This document shows, piece by piece, positions 51,375 to 61,500 of a DNA stretch of 64,000 bases. Positions within the stretch are counted from its first letter, which is position 1, and each line of letters starts with the position of its first letter. The notes beneath the pieces were generated by a model. The model worked only from the letters and a program-made list of their open reading frames with translations. It was not told the DNA's origin and ran no database searches. This DNA comes from Acuticoccus mangrovi (GTDB taxonomy: Bacteria; Pseudomonadota; Alphaproteobacteria; Rhizobiales; Amorphaceae): the NCBI RefSeq assembly GCF_016411865.1, contig NZ_JAEKJA010000021.1:1-64000 (forward strand). Direction: 5' to 3'. The translations under genes were made by a program, and so were the position numbers.

Positions 51375-52112
51375 ATGAATAAAGTCGTTATTGTTACTAA
51401 GGCCCGTAGCGGGTCAAATTTACTCTTATCCCTCTTGAATAGTCACCCCGATTTCTATTTCCATGGGGAAGTTTATAAGCCTGGTTTTGTTGCAACCTTC
51501 AGGACGAGCGGAAAATTTAGAAGAATTTATGGGGTAGAACCCATAGAATTACGTGAAAATGATCCGATTAAATTTCTCGATGCAATATATAGTACGTCGC
51601 CTCGGAAACAGAAGGCGGTTGGATTTAAGCTTTTCTTTTATCACAATAAAGATGTTTTAGATTATATTATTAATGATAAAGATATTAAAATCGTCCTTCT
51701 TGAGCGTGAAAATAGATTGGCATCGTTTTCGTCTCTCCTGATTGGGCAGCGGACGTCGACGTGGCAACAGCAGGTTGATAAGGACGAAAATAGTGCATCG
51801 CCAGGTACCGTGAAGGTTGATTTCAAAGTCGAGGATTTGATTGAGTACAAGCGAAAAACAGATAGAACGTACGAGAGGTTTCGCAATAGAATCACTGACC
51901 CGTCAAGATTGTTCGAGGCCCGTTATCACGAGCTGCTTGATTCGGAATTTCAACAAAGATTAGTGTCATTTCTTGGCGGGGAGCCCAATGTGCCGCTCGA
52001 GGCGGGGGTTGTGAAGCAAAATCCAGCCAAATTGGTCGATCGCTTTACGAATGCTCAAGATGTAATGAGCTACTTGGAATCTGCTGGATTATCCCATTGG
52101 GCCGAGGAGTAA
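51375..52112 (+). CDS. Sulfotransferase family protein (Stf0-like)
   Basis: A 245-residue enzyme. The N-terminal VIVTKARSGSNLLLSLLNSH is the 5'-phosphosulfate-binding loop, FHGEVY follows as in Stf0-type enzymes, and the 3'-phosphate-binding region is near LLERENRLASFSSLLIGQ. It would move sulfate from PAPS to a carbohydrate or lipid; the acceptor is unknown. GAGGGGG upstream supports 51375. Strongly AT-rich codon use marks it as acquired. The broken DUF6473-like gene follows after five bases. Confidence 0.8.
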   Translation: MNKVVIVTKARSGSNLLLSLLNSHPDFYFHGEVYKPGFVATFRTSGKFRRIYGVEPIELRENDPIKFLDAIYSTSPRKQKAVGFKLFFYHNKDVLDYIINDKDIKIVLLERENRLASFSSLLIGQRTSTWQQQVDKDENSASPGTVKVDFKVEDLIEYKRKTDRTYERFRNRITDPSRLFEARYHELLDSEFQQRLVSFLGGEPNVPLEAGVVKQNPAKLVDRFTNAQDVMSYLESAGLSHWAEE

Positions 52113-52117
52113 TTTAG

Positions 52118-53616
52118 ATGAATTATCAGTTCTATGATTGAGAAGCATTTCGGTACGATTTATATCGCATCGATGGAATTGGTTATTTGCGTGGTCCAGA
52201 CCCTCGACCGTTGACCCCGGGACAATATATCTCCGCTATTGGATCAGCCCATACGTTTGGGCGATTTGCGCAAATTCCTTTTCATCAGAAATTAATGGAT
52301 AGTATTGGTATTCCTATCATCAATTTATCTACATCCGCCGTGGACCCGAGTTATTTTTCTGAAAAAGAGCGGATTATTGAAATTATTAATTCTGGCGCCG
52401 CGTGTGTCGTGCAATTGGTTTCGGCGCGCTCCTGTGGAAATAGCGAATATACTAATCGTGTTTGGCGGAACAGCGTGTTCCAAAAAGTGGCTGATGGGCC
52501 TGATGGGCCAATGATGCAAGAATTTGATATTTATCCTGAATTGTGGGAGCGCGATCGAGATCACGCCATCCAGTTACTGAGTGAAAGCCAAGATACTTGG
52601 ATTGAGGAGATGCAACAATTATTATCACAGATTGTTGTTCCGAAAGTTCTGCTATGGTTTTCCTCAAGGGCGCCCGAGCTGGAGTATAATAAAGAAAGCT
52701 ACGTTAAGTACGTAGGAGATTTTCCTCAGCTAGTTGACCGTCGGATGGTCGATGCCGTTGCTCCACTAGGCGATGCCTATGTCGAAGTTGTGAGCCAAGA
52801 TGGTTTACCGGTGGAATTCAAGAATCGCTATGTGGGGGGGGGCATTGTTATTTTGGCACAAAACAGCGCGTAAGCCATGGTTACTATCCGTCACAAGAAA
52901 TGCACAATGCAGCGGCAGAGGCGCTTGCGCCAACGTTGAAGAATATATTGGCCGAAGCCCCTCAATCCGCACCTGGTGCGCCGTCTTTGTCACTCGGTGC
53001 CCACTCGAAAATACTGGAGTTGGCGCGAATTGCAGCGCAAGTGCCCCGTGACCCTGAGCCTTATGCGCTGGTTTCTTTCCTTGAGTCGATAAACGCCTAC
53101 CACTTCGATATTGATGCATCAGGCGGCGTGATGATAAAAGGTAAGATTGATGGGTACTTTGGCGGCTTCATTGCGGCATGTGGGGATCTGGCAACTGATA
53201 ACGACCCTGTCCGCTTGCTTGTTATTTCAAATCAAGACTTAATTGAGTCAATAGAGCTTCCTGTGCTTGCGGAGGGGGCAGCAATTCTTGTCAGGGGTGC
53301 TGTTCGGCACGGTGAAGATGGCGCTTTGGTTCAAAGTTTAATGGCCGCAGGCCTGGTACCTCTAGCGCTTTTTGATACAATGCTTCTTATGAACACTCGG
53401 AGTGACAGCAGGGGGTTGCTGCGGTCTATTGTAGCATCGTTGAACGCTCGTCATAACCCTGGTTGGCGTCGCTCGACAATACGTTACTTAGATAAGGGGA
53501 GTTTTCCTCTATATATCAGCCGGGGACCATCAGAGTACGACCTGGACCAACTGGAAATCGTTCAGACTGAGCGGAGTATGAGGAAAAAGGCTCCGAGTAA
53601 GATCCCAAGCATGTAG
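52118..53616 (+). pseudogene. DUF6473-like gene with early TGA and G9-tract frameshift
   Basis: The frame from ATG 52118 reads MNYQFYD then TGA (52139-52141), and continues in the same frame with conserved-looking protein (RYDLYRIDGIGYLRGPDPRP, then YISAIGSAHTFGRF, VVPKVLLWFSSR) up to a run of nine G at 52834-52842. One added G (or two removed) shifts into HCYFGTK...HGYYPSQEMHNAAAEAL and on through the open frame to 53616. The order of segments resembles DUF6473 proteins, often found with sulfotransferases. The first lesion is a nonsense codon; the second could be slippage or a sequencing error. The C-terminal 200 residues are not recognised. Confidence 0.7.
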
Positions 53617-53649
53617 GTGCCGTCTGCGCTCAGCGTCGGCATCTCGTCG

Positions 53650-54760
53650 GATCAAGCCCGAGGCAATCGGGCTCGATCGTCCACCACTTGTCGGCGAGTT
53701 TGTGCGGCGGCAGGAGGCGACTGCGGGTGGCGAAGCGGCTCATGGTCGTTGCCGGAGAAGCGTTTGCCGGTGGCCTCTTTTGTGATCCGCTCTATCCGTT
53801 CCAGCGTAAGCGTCCTGAGCTGGCCCCCCTTGTCTGGATCACCCCCGTTGGAGTTTCGCGGCTTCATCGGGACGGCTGGCCGGTGACGGGGCCCTCGATC
53901 GGTCGGCTTGCCCGGACGCGAGAAGTCGAGGGCGACGCCGTTGGCGTCGGCCCACGGGTCGAGATCGCGCGAGACGAACTCCGAGCCCTGGTTGGCCCGG
54001 ATTGTCTTCGGCGTCCCGAGCTCGGTGCAGACGTGCTCCAATGTCGCCATCACGTCCTCGACCCGGTCGCTGAGCTTCGCATCAACAGCCGGCGCGTACT
54101 GGAAGAACGTGTCGACGATCCTCGGGATCCGCGGCTCGCGCCGGGGCGCCAGCTGAATGTGGACGACGTCCATCGCCCATGTCTCGTTCGCGGCGGTGGC
54201 CGGAACGCGGTCCGCGCGCAGCTTCGCCTTCACCCGCGGCTTCGGCGACTTCGATCTCAACTGCAGCCCAACTCGTTGTAAATGCGATGAGTTCGCTTGT
54301 GGTTGATTGTCCCGCCCTCGCGGCGCAGCGGAACATGGACGCGCCGACAACCGGAGCGCACCCCGCGTCGTCCAGATGTCCTTGATCCTCTCGGCCAACG
54401 GGGCCTGCTCGGGCCGATGGGACCGGTCGTGGTGCGTCGACGTGCGGAACTCGAACGCTCGGCATGCTCGCCGGATCGACGCGCCCCACTCCCGGCAGAC
54501 CTCGTCCACCAGCTTGCGTTTCCGGATAGGCTTCGGAGCTTTCGGCGGATCACGTCCTGCCGCATCTCGCGGTTGAGGCTGAGATGGCCACCAACTTGTT
54601 CAGCTTGGCGTTCTCGTCCTCGAGCTGCTTCAGTCGCTGCATCTCCGCCGGCAGCAGCCGACCGTGCTTCTTGTTCCAGTGGAAGAACGTCGCGGAGCTG
54701 GTCCCCGCCTTCCGGCGCGCCTCCGCCACCGACCGTGCACCGTCGTACGCGCATTCCAAT
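53650..54760 (-). mobile_element. Degenerate IS3-family insertion sequence
   Basis: On the minus strand, OrfA remnants (SVAEARRKAGTSSATFFHWNKK, then LLPAEMQRLKQLEDENAKLNKLV) are followed by OrfB pieces in different frames: HKRTHRIYNELG, AKLRADRVPATAANETWAMD, and LEHVCTELGTPKTIRANQGSEF. The second catalytic aspartate (normally DQGSEF) is asparagine, the part after KPTD is lost or scrambled, and several frameshifts separate the pieces. An 11-bp inverted repeat GGTTGTTCACC/GGTGAACAACC (54764-54774, 54824-54834) lies just beyond the right end. The element is dead. Confidence 0.85.
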
Positions 54761-54850
54761 GCGGGTTGTTCACCTCATCGGGCTCCGCCGGTGGTTTGGC
54801 GATTCCAGCCTAAACCCGATGCGGGTGAACAACCTTCCGAGACGTCACAA

Positions 54851-55756
54851 CTAGCCGCTGCTTGCCGCGATGAGGACGGCGACGCCGGCGACGACGAGGA
54901 TCATGCCGAAGATCTGCCGCGGCGTGGTCGCCTCGGCGAGGCGGCGCGAGACGACGTGGGCGAACAGCACCTCCACGAGGCCGAGGGTGCGCACGTTGGC
55001 GGTCGAGGTGAGCGAGAAGCCGAGAAACCAGAATTGCGTCGCGAGCGCGCCCATGGCGCCGGCGAACAGCGATTGGCGCCATGCCGCGATCGTCGCGACG
55101 ATGACGCCGCGATTGGTGACCGCGAGCCAGCCGATGAGCATCGCGGACTGGATCGCCTGGGCCCAGACGAGGGTGGTGGTGGCGCGCACGAAGTTGCTGG
55201 CGTCGCCGAGCGACAGGATGGCGCCGCGAAAGCCCACCGACGCGCAGGCGAAGGCGGCCGCGGAGGCGAGGCCGAACAGGGCCGGCCGCAGCGCCCCGCT
55301 GCGTGCCAGCGAGGCCCCGCGCACCTGCGACATCACGATGACGCCGACCGTCGCCACGACGATGCCGACGACCCCGAGCGTGCTCAGCCGGTCGCCGAGA
55401 ATGAGGAAGCCGAACACCGCCACCTGGATCGGCTCGGTCTTCATATAGGCGACGGTGATCGAGAAGGTGGTGATGCGCATCGATGCCAGCATCAGCGCCG
55501 TGCCGGCGATCTGGCACGCCGAGGCTAAGGCTACCTGGCCGACATAGAAGAGGCTCGGGGAGGGGACCGCTTCGCCGGTGACGTTGACCACGATGATCAG
55601 GAACGCGATCGCGAACGGCAGCCCGTAGAGAAAGCGCACGAGCGTCGCCCCGAGCGTGCCGAGGGACGCGGTGAGGTGGCGTTGCATGACGTTGCGCGCC
55701 GTCTGAGCGGCGGAGGCGCTGACGGTCGCCAGCACCCAAAGGGGTATGAAAGTCAT
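54851..55756 (-). CDS. DMT-superfamily (EamA) transporter
   Basis: A 301-residue inner-membrane protein with about ten helices arranged as two EamA repeats: helices from residue 1 to about 135 and from about 155 to 300. YMKTEPIQVAVFGFLILGDRLS in the first repeat and LVEVLFAHVVSRRLAEATTPRQI in the second are the typical EP...F...E positions. It probably exports or imports a small metabolite; the substrate is unknown. It appears intact although both sides are occupied by pseudogenes. The start at 55756 gives the first helix directly. Confidence 0.88.
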   Translation of the reverse strand: MTFIPLWVLATVSASAAQTARNVMQRHLTASLGTLGATLVRFLYGLPFAIAFLIIVVNVTGEAVPSPSLFYVGQVALASACQIAGTALMLASMRITTFSITVAYMKTEPIQVAVFGFLILGDRLSTLGVVGIVVATVGVIVMSQVRGASLARSGALRPALFGLASAAAFACASVGFRGAILSLGDASNFVRATTTLVWAQAIQSAMLIGWLAVTNRGVIVATIAAWRQSLFAGAMGALATQFWFLGFSLTSTANVRTLGLVEVLFAHVVSRRLAEATTPRQIFGMILVVAGVAVLIAASSG

Positions 55757-55849
55757 CGAGAAGGTATCGCTTCGACGCTCGGGCACGCGGGCGCGTGCCA
55801 TTCAGGAATGTACAGACTATGCGCCAGTCGCGCGCCGTCGGCAAACCCG

Positions 55850-56610
55850 TATCCGTCGCGCGGCATCGCCACGGAGCGGGCGGCGGGGCGGCGCCTGGAC
55901 GGTGGCGCGATCCCGGAGATGTCGAACGTCGCGCTGATGGAGAAGGGGCACACGCTCGGCGCGGGCCAGGCGATCGGTGCGGCGAACGCGGCGGGCTCCA
56001 CGAAGCGGCCCGGTGGCACGTGGGCAAGGGGGCTCCGGCGGCGCTCCTGGTCGAGCGTGCCGACGGGGTGACGCAGTTCACCAGGGCGCCCCTGGTGGCG
56101 AGCTCCTTGGCGAGCGACTTGGCGAAGGCGATCTGCCCCGCCTTCGATGCGGCGCAGGCGCAGACGAAGGGGATGCCGTCCGTGCCGGCGACGGAGGTGA
56201 CGTTGACGGCGCGGCCGCAGCGGCGTGCCGCCATCTGCGGCACGAGGGCGCTCGCGCAGTCGAAGGTGCCGACGAGGTCGATCGTGAGCACCCTCCGGAC
56301 GGCCTCGAAGGGGGAGTCGCCCACCGCGGCGCGGGGGCCGAGGATGCCGGCGTTGTTCACCAGGATGTGGATGCGGCCGTAGCGGGCGAGGGTGGCCGTG
56401 CCAGCTGCGTTGATGATCGCGGGTCGATGCGCTCGGGCGTGCCGAGGCGCTCGGCGGCGGGCGCCTCGCGGTGGCGGCGCTGACGGTCTCGGCGATGCGC
56501 CGTCGGCGAGGAGGGTGCGCCGCCTCCAGCCCGATGCCGCGACCGCCCCCGTCGCCACTGCGACATCGCTGGCAAGCGGTCGTCCTCGCCGACTCCGACA
56601 GAAGTCTTTT
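55850..56610 (-). pseudogene. Short-chain dehydrogenase/reductase pseudogene
   Basis: Minus-strand remains of an SDR. ILVNNAG, then SALVPQMAARRCGRAVNVTSVAG, then ASKAGQIAFAKSLAKELATRG lie in one frame, and the C-terminal end (GRFVEPAAFAAPIAW...FDISG) lies in another frame after about 56080. The cofactor-binding glycine motif is unrecognisable, and the catalytic tyrosine of Y-x3-K is cysteine (CAASK). The gene cannot make a working enzyme. Confidence 0.8.
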
Positions 56611-56611
56611 A

Positions 56612-56726
56612 ATATGAACGTTTTCAATTTTAGAAAGGAGGAGATAATTCGATATTTAGCGTGATATCCCGAGGGAGTGGGCGTTCCGATAAAGGTTCAT
56701 CTGGAAATTCGTTGAAACGTTTTCAT
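56612..56726. promoter_or_regulatory. Two LacI-type operator-like palindromes
   Basis: TGAACGTTTTCA (56615-56626) and TGAAACGTTTTCA (56713-56725) resemble the TGAAA-CG-TTTCA operators of LacI-family repressors. They flank the likely promoter region of the TRAP transporter remnant. No LacI gene is in the window. Confidence 0.5.
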
Positions 56727-56764
56727 ATGCTGCTACAGTCCGCGGAACAGGGAGGAACAATAAG

Positions 56765-57656
56765 ATGACGTCTCGCTGCATTCGCCGTGCTCTGCTGGGC
56801 ATGGCCGCGCTGCCGGCGGCCGCCGACGCCACGCCTACGTGCGCGGGCTCCTGATCCTCTATGCGATCTCTACCGAGACCGCGATCGTCGGCCTCTTCCT
56901 CGCCGGCATCGCGCCGGGCCTGCTGACGGCGGTGCTCTATGCGCTCATGCTCGTCCTGTGGGCGAAGTTCGTGCCGGGGGTGGGGCCGTCCGAGCGACCG
57001 GCGCCGACGAGCCTCGGCGACAAGGCGCGGACGCTCTTCGGCTGCCGGGAGATCATCCTCCTCGTCGTTATGGGCACGATCTGTCTCGGCATCGGCATGG
57101 CTACCGAGGCGGCGGCCTTCGGGGGCGCGGCGGCGCTTCTCATCGTGCTGATGCGGCCTGCCAACCGCGGGCGGATCAGCGGGCGCGGTCTCGTCGACGT
57201 CGGGGCGACGACGTCGTGCGTCTTCCTGCCCGTCATCGGAACGGGGCTCTTCGGCCGCGCGCTCACCACCCCGCAGGTGCCCCAGCCGCTGCCCGAATGG
57301 CTGACGGGCTTCGACCTGTCGCGCTGGCAGCTCACATCGCACCCCTCATTGCCTATCTGGTGCTCGGCGTCTTCGTGGATGCCGGCACCATGATGCTGCT
57401 CACCTTGCCCATCATCGACCCGGCGGTGCAGCACGCCGGGATCAACCCGATCCTCTTCGGCGTCTTCGTGACGAAGGGCGCCGAGATCGGCGCCATCACG
57501 CCGCCGGTGGGGCTCAACACTTTCCTCGTCAAGAACACCGTGCCGGAGATCGACATCATGCGCGCTTTCAGGGGAGCGATTCCCTTCGTGGTCGTGGAGC
57601 TCATCATCATTGCGCTCCTCGTTTCCTTCAACGACATCGCACCGGTGCTGGCATGA
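56765..57656 (+). pseudogene. TRAP transporter remnant (dctP start fused to dctM C-terminal half)
   Basis: GGAGG and ATG at 56765 begin a signal-peptide-like CIRRALLGMAALPAA that stops within 30 codons, as the start of a TRAP binding-protein gene would. It is followed from about 56839 by the C-terminal half of a DctM large permease: AVLYALMLVLWAKFVPG, IGMATEAAAFGGAAALL, then after a frameshift near 57330 LGVFVDAGTMMLLTLPIIDPAV and GLNTFLVKNTVPEID. The dctQ gene and the N-terminal half of dctM are missing. It ends overlapping the intact SDR gene (ATGA). Confidence 0.85.
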
Positions 57657-58414
57657 ACCCGGCGCGGCTTCTCGACGGCCGGCGGGTCGTCGTCACCGGG
57701 GCGGCGCGCGAGCGGGGCATCGGCCGGGCGACGGCGGCGCTGTTCGCCGCCCACGGGGCGCGCGTTGCGATCCTCGACCTCGCCGGCGAGGCGCCGCAGG
57801 CGGCGGCCGACGTCATCGGCAACGGCGCCATCGGGGTGGTCGCCGACGTGACCGACGCGGCGGCCTGCCGCACCGCGATCGCCGAGGTGGTCGACGCCTG
57901 GGGCGGGGTCGACGTGCTCGTCAACAACGCCGGCCTCACCCAGCGCCGCGGTCTTCTCGATGTCACCGCGGAGGACTACGAGCTCGTGAGCGGGGTGATC
58001 CTCAAGGGCACCATCCAGATGTCGCAGGCCGTGCTGCCGCACATGCCGCGCGGGGCGGCGTCGGCGATCGTCAACGTCTCCTCGCTGTCGGCGCTGCAGG
58101 GCGGCGGGGTGTTCGGCGGGCCGCACTATTGCGCGGCGAAGGCCGGCGTGCTCGGCCTGACGCGGGCGATGGCGAAGGAGTTCGGTCCGCAGGGCATCCG
58201 CGTGAACGCGGTGGCGCCGGGGCTCACGATGACCGACTTCTCGCGCGGGGCGAACCCGGACGCGAACAAGATCGAGGCGGGCAAGGCCTATCCGCTCGGC
58301 CGGCCAGGACGACCCGACGAGATGGCGCAGGCGTGCCTGTTCCTCGCCTCGGAGATGTCCTCCTACATCACCGGGGTGACGCTCGACGTGAACGGTGGCG
58401 CCTTCATCCACTGA
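57653..58414 (+). CDS. SDR-family NAD(P)-dependent oxidoreductase
   Basis: A 253-residue classical SDR. The cofactor motif TGAARERGIGRA (residues 15-26), VDVLVNNAGLT, and the catalytic serine in NVSSLS with Y-x3-K in HYCAAKAG are all present; the C-terminal GVTLDVNGGAFI is typical. It probably acts on a sugar acid or hydroxy acid once imported by the now broken TRAP system, to which it is coupled by ATGA. The substrate is inferred only from context. Confidence 0.9.
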   Translation: MNPARLLDGRRVVVTGAARERGIGRATAALFAAHGARVAILDLAGEAPQAAADVIGNGAIGVVADVTDAAACRTAIAEVVDAWGGVDVLVNNAGLTQRRGLLDVTAEDYELVSGVILKGTIQMSQAVLPHMPRGAASAIVNVSSLSALQGGGVFGGPHYCAAKAGVLGLTRAMAKEFGPQGIRVNAVAPGLTMTDFSRGANPDANKIEAGKAYPLGRPGRPDEMAQACLFLASEMSSYITGVTLDVNGGAFIH

Positions 58415-58508
58415 CGCCTCCCGCTCGGGCGGAGTCATTTGAGCGGGAACGACCTGCCCGCGGTCGAGGAGTTGGAGCGTCCCATCTACGCTCGGTAGCG
58501 CAGAGGGA

Positions 58509-58531
58509 CGCCCTCGTTCTCCTGGAGGGCG
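58509..58531. terminator. Hairpin between convergent operons
   Basis: CGCCCTC (58509-58515) pairs perfectly with GAGGGCG (58525-58531) seven bases beyond the stop of the leftward carboxylase gene and about 95 bases beyond the SDR stop. There is no strong T-run, so a bidirectional terminator is plausible but not proven. Confidence 0.45.
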
Positions 58532-58537
58532 AGCGGC

Positions 58538-61500
58538 TCAGCCCTCGAGCGTGAGAAGGGCCTCGCCGGCGGCGACCATCTGCCCTTCGGCGACGAGCAG
58601 AGTGGCGACGCGGCCGGCCCGCGCGGCGGCGATGGGGATCTCCATCTTCATCGCCTCCAGCACCACGACCGTGTCGCCGGCGGCAACGCTCTCGCCCGCC
58701 GCGACGGTGATGCGCCAGACGATACCGGCCATGGTGGCGTCGAGCGTCGGGGCGTCGAGGTCGGGGCGCGGGGCGGCTATCTCCGGCTCGTCCGGCGTCG
58801 CGGCGAGGCCGGCCGCCTCCCAGCGGGCCCGCTCGGCGGCGAAGGCGGCCTCGCGGTGGCGGCGGAAGGTGGCGATCTCGTCGGCCGCGCTCGCCATCGC
58901 CTGCTTATGCGCGGCGACGGAGAGGGTGCCCTCTTCGATCGCGACGGGCACCCCGCCGTAGGGGAAGGCCTCGCGCATCTCGAGAAGGTCCGCCTCCGAC
59001 ACCGGGTGGAAGCGGATGCGGTCGAAGAAGCGCAGGAGCCAGGGCACCCCGTCGCGGAAGGGAGCGGTACGCCGCCAGGTGTTCCACACCTGCACCGTGC
59101 GGCCGACGAACTGGTAGCCGCCCGGACCCTCCATGCCGTAGATGCACAGATAGGCGCCGCCGATCCCCACCGCGTTCTGCGGCGTCCAGGTGCGGGCCGG
59201 GTTGTATTTGGTGGTGACGAGGCGGTGACGCGGGTCGAGCGGCGTCGCGACGGGCGCGCCGAGATAGACGTCGCCGAGGCCGTAGACGAGATAGTCGGCG
59301 CCGTAGACGATGGCGCGGACCTCGTCGATGCTGTCGAGACCGTTGATGCGGCGGATGAACTCGAGGTTCCACGGGCACCATGGCGCGTCCGGTCGCACGC
59401 TCGTCTGATAGCGCTCGGTGGCAAGGCGCGTCTGGCTGTCGTCCCAGGCGAGCGGCAGGTTGACGACGCGGGAGGGGACGACGATGTCGTCCGGCGGCGG
59501 CAGCTCCCGTTCCAGCTCGGCGACGATGTCGAGAAGGGCGGGCTCCGACATCGTCATGTTGTCGTAATGGAGCTGCAGCGAGCGGATGCCCGGGGTCACG
59601 TCGATGAGGGCGGGAAGCTTCGCCTCCGCGATGCGCTCCATGAGCTGGTGGGCGCGCACCCGCAGCTCGAGGTCGAGGACGTTGTCGCCGAACTCCACGA
59701 GGAGGTTGTCCTCGCCGGTGCGGCGGACGGTCATGTCGATCGGGCCCTCGCGGTAGAGGCGGATCGCGGGTTCGAGCGCCACGGGGCGCAGCGCCAGCGG
59801 GGCCGGCAGCGCGGCGCCGGCGAGGCCTGCGCCCATCGCCCGCTCGCGCGCCTCCGCCGCGGCGAGGCCGAGGGGGACGAAGCGCACGCTGTCACCCGCC
59901 TTGAGCTGGCCGAGGATCCAAAGGTCCGCCTTCGCCACCACGAACGGGCAGACGAAGCCGCCGAGGCTCGGGCCGTCGGGGCCGAGGATGATGGGCATGT
60001 CGCCGGTGAAGTCGAGCGCGCCGACGGCGTAGGCGTTGTCGTGGATGTTCGAGGGGTGAAGCCCGGCCTCGCCCCCGTCGGGGCGCGCCCAGCGCGGCTT
60101 CGGCCCGGCGAGGCGCACCCCCGTCCGGTCGCTGTTGACGTGGACGCGGTAGGGCTCGGCGGTGAGGGCGGCGATGTCCTCCTCGGCGAAATAGTCCGGC
60201 GCGCCGTGCGGACCGTAGAGAACGCCGATGGTCCAGGCGTCGGTGAGGGCCGGGCGGGACGCCTCGGGGATCGCGGTCGGCGCACCGCCGGAGCCGCCGC
60301 CGCCGACGGCGAGCACGTCGCCGGCCTTGAGGGCGCCGGGCGCGTGCCCGCCGAAGCCGCCGAGCATGAAGGCGGCGCGGCTGCCGAGATAGGGCGGCAC
60401 GTCGAAGCCGCCGGCGACGGCGAGATAGGCGCGGTTGCCGGGCCCCGTCACCGGGCCGAGGGCGAGGGTGGCGCCGGCCTCGACCTCGATCGGCACGAAG
60501 CGGGCAACGGCGGCGCCGTCGAGCGTCGCTCCCATGTCGGCGCCGGTGAGGGCGATGGTCGCCGCGCCGTGGAAGCGCAGGGTCGGGCCGATGAGCGTCA
60601 TCTCGAGCGCCGCCGCGTCCTCCGCATTGCCGACGGCGCGATTGGCGAGGCGGTGGGAGAGGGGGTCCATCGGCCCCGACGGCGGCACGCCGACGTGCCA
60701 GTAGCCGAGACGGCCCGGCACGTCCTGAAGGCTCGACTGGGCGCCCGGCGCCAGCACCTCGACGGTGCGGGGCGCGAAGCAGAAGTCGGCGAGGGCGCGG
60801 GTGGAGACGGCGGCGGTGGCGAACATCTCGGAACGGGCGATGGCGGCGAGATAGTCGAGATTGGTGGCGATGCCGTCGATGCGGGTGGCGGCGAGCGCGT
60901 CGGCGAGGCGCGCGACGGCCACCTCGCGCGTCGCACCGTGGACGATGATCTTGGCGATCAGCGGGTCGTAGACGGCGGGCACCTCGCTGCCGGTCTCGAC
61001 GAAGGTGTCGACGCGCACATCGGGGAAGCGGGCGTTGATGATGCGGCCGGAGGAGGGGCGGAAGTCGCGCGCGGGATCCTCGGCGTAGACGCGCGCTTCG
61101 ATGGCGTGGCCGGCGGGGGCGGGCGGATCGGGCAGCCGAGCGCCGTCGGCGACGCGGATCATCCACTCGACGAGGTCGAGACCGGTGACGGCTTCGGTGA
61201 CGGGGTGCTCCACCTGCAGGCGGGTGTTGACCTCGAGGAAATAGAAGCGGTCGGCGGCCGCCTCGTAGATGAACTCCACGGTGCCGGCGGAGCGGTAGCC
61301 GACGCTGTCGCCGAGGCGGATCGCGGCGGCCTCCATGGCGGCGAGGGTCGCCGGCGGCAGGAGGGGGGCGGGCGTCTCCTCGACGACCTTCTGGTTGCGG
61401 CGCTGGAGCGAGCAGTCGCGCGCGCCGAGGGAGACGACACGGGTCCCGTCGCCGAAGATCTGCACCTCCACGTGTCGCGCGGTGGCGACGTAGCGCTCCA

